Shown in pieces: positions 18,285 to 24,982 of a stretch of 64,000 bases of DNA. The position numbers and the translations under genes were made by a program. Each line of letters opens with the position of its first letter. Positions within the stretch are counted from its first letter, which is position 1. This DNA is from Gaiellasilicea sp963765705. Lineage in GTDB: Bacteria; Actinomycetota; Thermoleophilia; Gaiellales; Gaiellaceae. The DNA lies in NCBI GenBank assembly GCA_963765705.1, contig CAVXXJ010000009.1, positions 196,491-260,490 on the forward strand, given 5' to 3'. A model generated the notes under the pieces. That model made no database searches. It saw nothing but the letters and a program-made list of their open reading frames with translations, and was not told the DNA's origin.

Positions 18285-19695
18285 ATGGCCGTCGTTCCAC
18301 GCCGCACAAAGATCGTCGCCACGATCGGGCCCGCGTCCTCCGACCCCGAGGTGCTGGAGCAGCTGCTGCACGTGATCGACGGCGCCCGCCTCAACTTCTC
18401 GCACGGGACCCTCGAGGATCACGCGGCGCGCGCGGAGTCGATTCGCGCCGTGTCGAAGGACGTTGGCCGCCCGGTCGCGCTGATCGCGGACCTGCAAGGC
18501 CCCAAGCTTCGGGTCGGCGAGCTCTCGGAGCCGCGGTACCTGATGCGCGGCGACGAGGTGACGATCGCCGGCGAGGACACGGCGCAGGACGGCGACCTGC
18601 CGATCGCCCCGGCCGTGCTCGGATCCGTCCTCCAGCCGGGCTTCGACGTCCTGATCGACGACGGGGCCGTCAGGCTCCGGGTCGGCAGGGTCGAGCGGGG
18701 CCGTGCCATCTGCGAGGTGATCGTCCCGGGCACGGTCAGCTCCAACAAGGGCGTCAACCTGCCCGGCATTCCGCTGCCGATCCCGTCGCTGACGAAGAAG
18801 GACATCGACGACCTCCAGTTCGCGCTCGAGCTCGGCTGCGACTTCGTCGCCCTCTCCTTCGTGCGCACGGCCTCGGACGTCCAGGCGCTGAAGACCCTGA
18901 TCGAGGCCTCGGGCTCGACGGCGCACGTGATCGCGAAGATCGAGAAGGCGGAGGCCGTCGCCGTGCTGGACGACATCCTCCAGCATGCCGACGCCGTCAT
19001 GGTCGCTCGCGGCGACCTCGGCGTCGAGATCGGTGCGGCCGAGGTGCCGCTGCTGCAGAAGCGGATCATCCTGCGCGCCCTGGAGCGGGGGAAGCCGGTG
19101 ATCACGGCGACGCAGATGCTCGAGTCGATGATCCACGCGCCGGAGCCGACTCGCGCCGAGGCCTCGGACGTCGCGAACGCCGTCCTCGACGGCACGAGCG
19201 CGATCATGCTCTCAGGCGAGACTGCGATCGGCGAGTTTCCGGGTCGAGTCGGTCGCCTTCATGGACCGGATCGCCCGTGCGGTGGAGCCCAGCCTCGGCT
19301 ACCGGCACGAGATCCCGCACGCGGAGGAGGAGCCGACGATCGGCCAGGCGATGTCGAACGCCGCCTGCGACATCGCGGAGGCGCTCGAGGCGAGCGCGAT
19401 CCTCGTGCCCACCTTCACCGGCCGCACTGCCTCCGCCGTCGCACGGCTGCGCCCCCGCCGGCCGATCATCGGCCTGACGCACCACAGCTACTCGCTGTAC
19501 CACATGGCGCTCGAGTGGGGCGTGACCCCGGTGCACGTGCCCGAGTGCGCGGACGTCGAGGAGCTCTGGGCGACCTCGCTCCAGGCTGCGCGCGACACCC
19601 ACATCGTCGACCCGGGCGACCGCGTCGTCCTCACCGCGGGCACCGCCGTCAACATTCCCGGCTCGACGAACGTGATCAAGGTGGACATGGCCTAG
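18285..19695 (+). CDS. pyk: Pyruvate kinase, frameshifted
   Basis: Pyruvate kinase converts phosphoenolpyruvate and ADP to pyruvate and ATP. The barrel core carries TKIVATIGPAS, GARLNFSHGT, LIADLQGPKLRVG, FVALSFVRTASDV, MVARGDLGVEIG and ITATQMLESMI. At about 19,236 an extra base in the GGG of TTTCCGGGTCGAG breaks the frame. The C-terminal domain (MDRIARAVEPSLGYRHE through GSTNVIKVDMA) continues in the next frame to TAG 19693-19695. It lies 10 bases after eno, so two consecutive lower-glycolysis steps are encoded together. Confidence 0.92.
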
Positions 19696-20042
19696 AGCTC
19701 GGGGGCGCTCAAGCCGGCGAGCGGCTCCCGCGGCCCGGCACACGCAGCCGGCGGCGGCGCCCGCCGTCGCCGATCACGGAGACGACGGTCTGCGCGAGGT
19801 GCGGGCACGACGCGATCTACTCGCCGACGCTCGCCGCGATCGACCAGCTACGCCTCGGCCGCCTGTACCGGGACGCGCCGCACGGCGACCTGTTCCTCCT
19901 TCTCCACCGGCACCGGCGGGATGCGTTCCCCTCGACCGGGGTCGAAGCCGCGCAGAGCGTAGCCCCGACACGGCCCGTCCTGAGACACAAGACGCGCCGG
20001 GGCCGGTGTCGGGGAGTGTCCCCTGAGCGTCGGCTAGGTCGG
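19696..20042 (+). other. Stretch without a supported gene
   Basis: About 350 bases between pyk and the convergent acetyltransferase. One plus-strand frame reads TTVCARCGHDAIYSPTLAA, which hints at half a zinc ribbon, but it has no plausible start or partner CxxC and I do not call it. A GGGGA-GTG-TCCCC hairpin at 20011-20023 sits at the far end and may terminate transcripts arriving from either side. No other structure was seen. Confidence 0.4.
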
Positions 20043-20606
20043 CTACGAGTTTGGCTCGACCACCTTCGCGACGACCCAGCGGTGCTTGCCGATCTTACGG
20101 TCGCGGACGAATCCGAGGCTTTCGTACGTCGAGAGAGCGCCGTGAAAGAGAAAGCCCGCAGGAACGGAGCCTGCGTCCTCTGGATAACCCTCCACCCTCC
20201 CGCCGCCGAGATCCGCGATGAGGTCGAGCGCGCCCGCGAGCGCCGCCGTGGCGACACCGTGGCGCCGGTGCCCCTTGCCGACGAAGTTGCACGCGATTCG
20301 CCAGTCCGGCAAGACCGTGAGGCCCTTCTCGTACTCGGCGCGGTTCTTGATCCTCGGCACCTCGTCGGGCACGCCGAATTGGCACCAGCCCAGGCAGTTG
20401 TCCTCGTCGAACACGAGGGCTGCATGAGCCGTGCCTGCCCGGACGCGAGCCAGCTTCCGCTCGCGCTTGGGGGGCTCCGTGCCTCTAGCGTCTTCGTGGA
20501 ACCCCATGCACCAGCAGCCCCCGAAGATCCCATTGTTGCGCTCCACCAGGGCGGCGAACGCAGGCCAGGTCGACTCGTCAAGGGCTCTGACGGTGTACTC
20601 GGGCAC
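20043..20606 (-). CDS. GNAT family N-acetyltransferase
   Basis: A 187-residue acetyltransferase-like protein of the GNAT fold. Recognisable parts are the start PEYTVRALDESTWPAFAALVERNNG, a conserved GGCWCMGFH block, CLGWCQFG, and a basic loop VGKGHRRHGVATAALAGALDLIA matching the acetyl-CoA pyrophosphate-binding motif (R/QxxGxG/A type). It ends with GFLFHGALSTYESLGFV, a common GNAT C-terminal signature. I chose GTG at 20606 because homologous proteins begin close to this strand; an in-frame ATG at 20663 would add 19 unlikely residues. Substrate unknown. Confidence 0.78.
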   Translation of the reverse strand: MPEYTVRALDESTWPAFAALVERNNGIFGGCWCMGFHEDARGTEPPKRERKLARVRAGTAHAALVFDEDNCLGWCQFGVPDEVPRIKNRAEYEKGLTVLPDWRIACNFVGKGHRRHGVATAALAGALDLIADLGGGRVEGYPEDAGSVPAGFLFHGALSTYESLGFVRDRKIGKHRWVVAKVVEPNS

Positions 20607-20697
20607 GACGGCGGACCGTAACCGATGCGGGAGCTCGTCGTGACCCACGAGAAGCCTCGCCAATCGTCGACCGTAGCGACGGCGGTACGCTCGTTGC

Positions 20698-21144
20698 GTG
20701 GGCGTCTTGCGCGAGGTCGTCGAGGCGGATCTGCCGGTCTTCTACGAGCACCAGCGCGACCGGGAAGCGGCGGCGATGGCTGCGTTTCCGCCGCGCGAAC
20801 GCGACGCGTTCATGGCGCACTGGGCGAAGACGCTCGCGAACGTCCGGGCCCTGACTTGGACGGTCGTCTCCGACGGCGCGGTCGCCGGCAACATCGGCTG
20901 CTGGGAGGGCGAGGGACGCAGGCTGGTCGGGTATTGGATCGGGCGAGAGTTCTGGGGCCGCGGGCTCGCGACGCAGGCCCTCGCGGAACTCCTCGACGTG
21001 GTCGACGCGCGCCCGCTGCACGCATACGTGGCGAAGAGCAACGTCGCCTCGATCCGCGTGCTCGAGAAGTGCGGGTTCGTCAAGCTTGGCGAGCACGCGG
21101 GCGACGACGGGATCGAGGAGCTCCTCCTGGAGCTGCGGGCATGA
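20698..21144 (+). CDS. GNAT family N-acetyltransferase (RimJ/RimL type)
   Basis: A 148-residue GNAT protein. It starts with an LREVVEADLPVFYEHQRD strand-helix, continues through GNIGCWEGEGRRLVGYWIGREFWGRGLATQAL, which contains the acetyl-CoA-binding GRGLAT loop, and closes with VAKSNVASIRVLEKCGF. This is the pattern of the RimJ/RimL and aminoglycoside 6'-type subgroup. The GTG start at 20698 diverges from the neighbouring acetyltransferase. Target (protein N terminus, antibiotic or small metabolite) cannot be told from sequence. Confidence 0.85.
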   Translation: MGVLREVVEADLPVFYEHQRDREAAAMAAFPPRERDAFMAHWAKTLANVRALTWTVVSDGAVAGNIGCWEGEGRRLVGYWIGREFWGRGLATQALAELLDVVDARPLHAYVAKSNVASIRVLEKCGFVKLGEHAGDDGIEELLLELRA

Positions 21145-21249
21145 GCACAGACCTGAGCTCAAGGCTCAGGAGGAGCGAGCGTAGCTTGGGAAAGCGTGCT
21201 CTCGCCGGGCCGGGGAGGAAGGCGCGGACGGGTGCGGAAACCCTTCCGC

Positions 21250-21606
21250 ATGGCAACCCGCCGAGCACCCCGCACGGACCGTGGCTCGAAGCGCTCGCAG
21301 CGGTCGGCCGTGCTCCTCCGGTGGTGCGTGCTCGCCGCGGCGGGCTTCGTCGCCTTTCTCTACTACCAGCCCCTCTCGAGCTACTTCGAGACGCGGGCGA
21401 CGCTGAACGCGCGCGCCGCCGAGGTGCAGCAGTTGCGCCAGGAGCGGACCCGCCTGCAGGCGCGGCTCGCACACGCCTCGACCGTCGAGGCGCTCTCGCG
21501 CGAGGCACGGCGGATGAGCCTCGTCCGCCCCGGCGAGCGGCTCTTCATCGTCAAGGGCGTCGCCGAGTGGCGCCGCGCGCACGCGCGTCTCTCTAGCGCA
21601 AGATGA
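21250..21606 (+). CDS. FtsB/DivIC-like septum formation initiator
   Basis: A 118-residue bitopic membrane protein: a basic cytoplasmic head (MATRRAPRTDRGSKRSQR), one transmembrane helix (LLRWCVLAAAGFVAFLYY), then an extracytoplasmic coiled coil (ARAAEVQQLRQERTRLQARL) and a short tail with SREARRMSLVRPGERLFIVK. That layout and the GE-phi-phi-phi-V/I-K ending are typical of FtsB/DivIC proteins, which join FtsL and FtsQ in the divisome. The location downstream of eno and just before DUF501 matches the conserved actinobacterial order. An upstream GTG at 21196 is an alternative start. Confidence 0.8.
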   Translation: MATRRAPRTDRGSKRSQRSAVLLRWCVLAAAGFVAFLYYQPLSSYFETRATLNARAAEVQQLRQERTRLQARLAHASTVEALSREARRMSLVRPGERLFIVKGVAEWRRAHARLSSAR

Positions 21607-21628
21607 GCATCCGCGGAAGCGGATGCTC
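21605..21628 (+). terminator. Perfect 10-bp hairpin after the ftsB-like gene
   Basis: GAGCATCCGC-GGAA-GCGGATGCTC forms a perfect 10-bp stem with a GGAA tetraloop, overlapping the last base or two of the ftsB-like stop. There is no T run, as is usual in high-GC actinobacteria. A smaller CCCC-TGAA-GGGG hairpin follows about 12 bases later. Probable transcription terminator. Confidence 0.65.
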
Positions 21629-21703
21629 AGCGCGCGAAGACCCCTGAAGGGGCCGCTGTCGCGGCCCAAAAGCCCGGCTACATCAGCCGCTACGATCGGC
21701 GGG

Positions 21704-22204
21704 ATGGATGACCGCGCGCTCGTCGAGCAACAGCTCGGCCGCCCTCCGCGCGCGTTCCTCCGCGTAGCCGCGCGCTGTCCCTTCGGCGCGCCGGCGGTCA
21801 CGGAGCAGGCGCCCTACGACGACGCGGGCAACCCGTTCCCGACCACGTACTACCTCACCTGCCCTCAGCTCGTTGCCGCGATCGCGCGGCTCGAGGCCGC
21901 GGGGGGCGTCGAGCGCTGGAGCGCAGACCTCGAACGGGATCCGGAGCTGGCCGCAGACCTCGAGCGGGCGACCGAGGAGCAGCGGCGGCTCCGTCGTGCG
22001 CTTGCAGCCGGGCTGACCGGGCGCGACGGTGGCTCCTCGCTCGAGCTCGGGATCGCCGGTAGCGCCAATCCGCGGCGGCTCAAGTGCCTGCACGCCCACG
22101 CCGCCTACGCGCTCGCGAACCCCGGCTACGCACTCGGGGAGCGGGTGCTCGCCGAGATCGACCCGCTCTGGCCGCCGCAACGCTGTTGTACCTTCGAGGC
22201 GTGA
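21704..22204 (+). CDS. DUF501 family protein
   Basis: A 166-residue protein of the actinobacterial DUF501 family, function unknown. It shows an ARCPFGAPAVTEQAPYDDAGNPFPTTYYLTCPQLVAAIARLE block with two conserved cysteines, and a late NPRRLKCLHAHAAYALANPGYALGERVL segment with conserved Cys-His pairs, which suggests metal binding (inference). It ends PPQRCCTFEA. DUF501 is characteristically found beside ftsB-like genes and ppx/gppA in Actinomycetota; here the former is present. The stop overlaps the next GTG (GTGA). Confidence 0.85.
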   Translation: MDDRALVEQQLGRPPRAFLRVAARCPFGAPAVTEQAPYDDAGNPFPTTYYLTCPQLVAAIARLEAAGGVERWSADLERDPELAADLERATEEQRRLRRALAAGLTGRDGGSSLELGIAGSANPRRLKCLHAHAAYALANPGYALGERVLAEIDPLWPPQRCCTFEA

Positions 22205-22521
22205 TCACCGAGGCAGAGCTCGAGAGCGCCCGGCGCGAGTGGGAGGAGGGGCACCGCCGTCTGCTCGAGCAGACGCGCGACCCGACCGCAGCCGACCGGC
22301 TGCTTGCCCAGGTCGACGTGGTCGCAGCCGAGCTTCGCCGGCGCGTCGGCGGCGTCTTCACGCTGCGTGAGCTCGCGGCGGCGTACGCCCGCTCCGAGGA
22401 GTGGAGCCGCGCCGTCGTCTCGGAGCAGGCTCCGGCACCCGGCTGGCCGCGAACCCTCTCGCTCGTCGAGGCGGCTGCGTTCCACCTCTACGCGCGCGGC
22501 GCCCAGGACTATCAGCCGTGA
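22201..22521 (+). CDS. Helical protein of unknown function
   Basis: A 106-residue, largely alpha-helical protein (ITEAELESARREWEEGHRRLLEQ, then DRLLAQVDVVAAELRRRVGGVFTLRELAAAYAR). The second half, FTLRELAAAYARSEEWSRAVV, resembles a small helical module, but I cannot name a family. The GTG start overlaps the DUF501 stop and its own stop overlaps the following GTG, so three genes are chained by GTGA junctions. That makes translation very likely. Confidence 0.6.
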   Translation: MITEAELESARREWEEGHRRLLEQTRDPTAADRLLAQVDVVAAELRRRVGGVFTLRELAAAYARSEEWSRAVVSEQAPAPGWPRTLSLVEAAAFHLYARGAQDYQP

Positions 22522-22757
22522 CGAGTCCGGAACGCAGGGCCCGGCGGCCCCAGCCAGGACCCCGGCGGAGCCCGCTCTGGCGGCCGTTCCTCGTCGTGCT
22601 CGGGGCGGTCGTGGCGCTGCTGCTCGGTATCTCGATCGGGCGTGCGCTTGCGGACGGGCCGTCACCCGGCGGGACGCAGACGAACGTCCGGACGTTGAAG
22701 CCGCAGCCGCTTCCTCCCGCCACCCGCACGGTCACGGTTACGGTCACGACCGGCTAG
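22518..22757 (+). CDS. Single-span membrane protein of unknown function
   Basis: A 79-residue protein with a basic N terminus (TSPERRARRPQPGPRRSPLWRP), one transmembrane helix (FLVVLGAVVALLLGISIG) and an extracytoplasmic tail rich in Pro and Thr/Val (PQPLPPATRTVTVTVTTG). Such proteins are common in actinobacteria and usually lack assigned function. It overlaps the preceding ORF by GTGA. Confidence 0.55.
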   Translation: MTSPERRARRPQPGPRRSPLWRPFLVVLGAVVALLLGISIGRALADGPSPGGTQTNVRTLKPQPLPPATRTVTVTVTTG

Positions 22758-22810
22758 CGGCGGTTCCTCGGTTTCAGGTACTTGCAGTTTTGGGTAGGTT
22801 CGTCTCCGCA

Positions 22811-23410
22811 ATGGCGTTTCAGGGGAACCGAGGGCAGGCGGCGGGGCAACCAGAGTGGCTCACATTGGGCCAGGCTGCGAAGTACATCGGCGTCGCGCAG
22901 AGCACCATGCGCAAGTGGTCCGACGTCGGCCGCGTCTCGGCCTTCTACACGCCGGGCGGCCACCGTCGCTACCGCCGGTCCGACCTCGACCAGTTCCTCG
23001 ACCGTTCGGCTTCGCCGCCGAGCGGCGTCACCTGGACCTCCTCCGGCCCGCTCGTCCTGATCGTCGACGACGACGCCCGCCTGCGCGAATACGTCCGCGT
23101 CAATCTCGAGGCCGAGGGCTACATCGTCCGTGAGGCTGCGAGCGCGGCAGAGGGTCTCGCGGCGCTGGGCGAGCAGTCGCCGGACCTGATCCTGCTCGAC
23201 GTGATGATGCCGCAGGTGGACGGCTGGGAGATGCTGCAGCAGATCCACGAGCACACCGGCGTCGGGGCGATCCCGGTCGTGATGTTCTCCGGCAAGGTCG
23301 ACGAGCGCTCCGCCGCAGAGGCGGAATCGCGCGGCGCGCAGGGCTTCATCGGCAAGCCGTTCGATCCCAGCTCGCTGATCGAGCAGACGAAGCAACTGCT
23401 CCCGATCTGA
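22811..23410 (+). CDS. Transcriptional regulator: N-terminal MerR/BldC-type HTH fused to a receiver domain
   Basis: A 199-residue regulator. Residues 16-66 form a winged helix of the MerR/excisionase/BldC type (LTLGQAAKYIGVAQSTMRKWSDVGRVSAFYTPGGHRRYR). Residues 80-199 form a response-regulator receiver with acidic D86-D88, phospho-acceptor D130 (LILLDVMMP), S160 and K182 (IGKPF). The order is reversed relative to OmpR or NarL regulators, where the receiver comes first. No histidine kinase is adjacent. Phosphorylation of D130 would be expected to change DNA binding or oligomerisation (inference). The ATG start at 22811 follows a short intergenic gap. Confidence 0.88.
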   Translation: MAFQGNRGQAAGQPEWLTLGQAAKYIGVAQSTMRKWSDVGRVSAFYTPGGHRRYRRSDLDQFLDRSASPPSGVTWTSSGPLVLIVDDDARLREYVRVNLEAEGYIVREAASAAEGLAALGEQSPDLILLDVMMPQVDGWEMLQQIHEHTGVGAIPVVMFSGKVDERSAAEAESRGAQGFIGKPFDPSSLIEQTKQLLPI

Positions 23411-23460
23411 CCGAGCTCGACCAGTCTCTCCAGAGCTGGGTCGTCGACCACCGCCTCGGC

Positions 23461-23946
23461 GTGCTCGATCCGCTCTTCGAGGCGCTCTCCTACCTCGGCT
23501 CGTTCGGCTTCGTCTGGCTCGCGATCGCCCTCGGGATCTCGGGCTTCTCCTGGAGCCGCCCGTGGCTGTGGACGCGGGTGGGCGTGGCGATCCTGGTCGC
23601 CGAGAGCGTCTCGGGCGGGCTGAAGGAGTGGAGCGGCCGCGATCGTCCGCCGCTCGCGAACCCCGATCCCGGACCGCTGGTCGATCTGCCGGCGACCTAC
23701 TCGTTCCCGTCGGGGCACGCCACCGTCAGCTTCGCGTGCGCGACCGTCCTGGCGCTCGCGGTGCCGCGGCTCGGCCTGCCGCTCTACGCCCTGGCGGCTC
23801 TGATCGCGTTGTCGCGCGTCTACGTCGGGGTGCACTACCCCTTCGACGTGCTCGCGGGCGCCGTGCTCGGCGTCGCGATCGCTATAGCTCTTCGGATGCT
23901 TGCAGCAGCCCTGCGCCGATCAGCGCCAGGGATGCGACGAGGCTGA
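23461..23946 (+). CDS. PAP2 superfamily membrane phosphatase
   Basis: A lipid-phosphatase-like integral membrane protein. The three PAP2 motifs are present: KEWSGRDRPP, SFPSGHATVSF and SRVYVGVHYPFDVLAG, with catalytic histidines in the last two. Probable substrates are undecaprenyl pyrophosphate or phosphatidic acid (family knowledge). GTG 23461 is the first ordinary start, but coding similarity extends upstream to a CTG at 23407 (TELDQSLQSWVVDHRLG). Either CTG is used or the true start is damaged. The 3' end overlaps the convergent gene by 65 bases, so its last residues are uncertain. Confidence 0.85.
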   Translation: MLDPLFEALSYLGSFGFVWLAIALGISGFSWSRPWLWTRVGVAILVAESVSGGLKEWSGRDRPPLANPDPGPLVDLPATYSFPSGHATVSFACATVLALAVPRLGLPLYALAALIALSRVYVGVHYPFDVLAGAVLGVAIAIALRMLAAALRRSAPGMRRG

Positions 23947-24343
23947 TCCAGAGCCCGACCGCCCGGTGGGCGAAGAAGAACTCCTCCGGGATCGAGATCA
24001 CGCGCACCAGCACGAAGATGGTCGCCAACGCGCCGAGCGCGATCACGAGCAGGCTCTCGGGCACCGCGGCCGGCAGGTCGAATCCCGACTGGCGGAGAGC
24101 GACGACGAGGATCGCCGCCAGCCCGATGAAGAGGACGAGCTTCCCGAGCACGCCCGTATGCCAGCCGAGCACGGCGACGTTGACCCCCTCGCCGGACCCC
24201 GAATACCACCCGGTCAGGGCGGAGAGCGCGAGCACCAGACCGGAGATCCACGTCGCGCGCTCGCCCATTCCCCAGAGCGACGGAACGACACGGCGAGGGG
24301 CAGCCGAAGGCTCCGGCCCCTGGTCGTAGCTGTGATCGCTCAT
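23882..24343 (-). CDS. Four-span membrane protein of unknown function
   Basis: A 153-residue polytopic protein. After a polar head (MSDHSYDQGPEPSAAPRR) there are four predicted spans: WISGLVLALSALTGW, LGKLVLFIGLAAILVVAL, LLVIALGALATIFVLV and LWISLVASLALIGAGLL. Between spans three and four lies SIPEEFFFAHRAVG. It resembles small actinobacterial membrane proteins without assigned roles. An in-frame ATG at 24379 would add 12 residues; 24343 begins the typical MSDH head. It is antisense to the last codons of the PAP2 gene. Confidence 0.6.
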   Translation of the reverse strand: MSDHSYDQGPEPSAAPRRVVPSLWGMGERATWISGLVLALSALTGWYSGSGEGVNVAVLGWHTGVLGKLVLFIGLAAILVVALRQSGFDLPAAVPESLLVIALGALATIFVLVRVISIPEEFFFAHRAVGLWISLVASLALIGAGLLQASEEL

Positions 24344-24434
24344 CGGCTCTGGCGTTTCCACGGAGCGAAGTATGGGCATATCCGACAGAGAAAGTCACGC
24401 AGGTACCGGGGTCTTGGAGTCTGAGCTGGGGGTC

Positions 24435-24650
24435 ATGCAGGTGCAGGACGGGTCGAGGAGCTCGGCGGCGACTGTTGCCGCCCGAGAGAACGGCGAGCCG
24501 GTGTTCTTCGCCGCCGGACGAGAGGTGAGCGGCGAGTTCCGCTGTGCCGGGTGCGGCTACGGCGTGATCGTGCGCAGCCTGCTGCCGACGTGCCCGATGT
24601 GCCGAGGGCTCATCTGGGAAGAGCCCGGCGGCAGCCCTTTCTCCTCCTGA
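24435..24650 (+). CDS. Small zinc-ribbon (rubredoxin-like) protein
   Basis: A 71-residue protein ending in a zinc ribbon: FRCAGCGYGVIVRSLLPTC then PMCRGLIWEE. Two CxxC knuckles about 18 residues apart give a typical four-cysteine metal site. The first half (VQDGSRSSAATVAARENGEPVFF) looks disordered. I start at ATG 24435, preceded by a GGGGG ribosome-binding site 2 to 3 bases away. A longer frame from 24372 is possible. Function unknown; rubredoxin-like electron transfer or a structural role are both plausible. Confidence 0.6.
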   Translation: MQVQDGSRSSAATVAARENGEPVFFAAGREVSGEFRCAGCGYGVIVRSLLPTCPMCRGLIWEEPGGSPFSS

Positions 24651-24652
24651 CG

Positions 24653-24667
24653 CGCGCCTCCGGCGCG
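24653..24667 (+). terminator. GC-rich hairpin after the zinc-ribbon gene
   Basis: CGCGCC-TCC-GGCGCG is a perfect 6-bp stem with a 3-base loop, starting 3 bases after the stop codon of the zinc-ribbon gene. There is no T run. Likely a weak terminator. Confidence 0.45.
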
Positions 24668-24700
24668 AGCGTTTCGACGTTGAGGACTACACTTGCCGTC

Positions 24701-24967
24701 ATGGCCGAGCCTGCGACGCGCGCTCCGGCAGGCGATGAAGATTCGCCTCCCGACGCCATCCCGATCGATGCAATACCGATCGATCCGAGCGCCGTCGATC
24801 GCGCCTATTTGCAAGAGCGCGCACGACGCCGTGCACGGTTCGAGCGCTCCCGTGCCCGTCGCCGGGCGGGAGTGCGCTTCTGGATCGTCCTCCTGTGCCT
24901 GATGGCCGTGGGTGTGCTGCTGACGCTCACGATCTGGCGCGAGGTCGAGCGTCTCTTCGGCCTGTAG
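24701..24967 (+). CDS. Single-span membrane protein of unknown function
   Basis: An 88-residue protein with an acidic, proline-rich start containing the repeat DAIPIDAIPIDPSAVD, then a strongly basic helix (QERARRRARFERSRARRRAG) and one transmembrane span (VRFWIVLLCLMAVGVLLTLTIW). The positive-inside rule puts the N terminus in the cytoplasm. The frame ends 15 bases before the large phosphatase gene, so they may be co-transcribed. No family recognised. Confidence 0.55.
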   Translation: MAEPATRAPAGDEDSPPDAIPIDAIPIDPSAVDRAYLQERARRRARFERSRARRRAGVRFWIVLLCLMAVGVLLTLTIWREVERLFGL

Positions 24968-24982
24968 CGGGATGGTCTGCTC

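Noticed and set aside
19740..20030. Half zinc-ribbon (CARCGHD) after pyk
   Set aside because: No second CxxC, no credible start and no ribosome-binding site; more likely chance coding potential.
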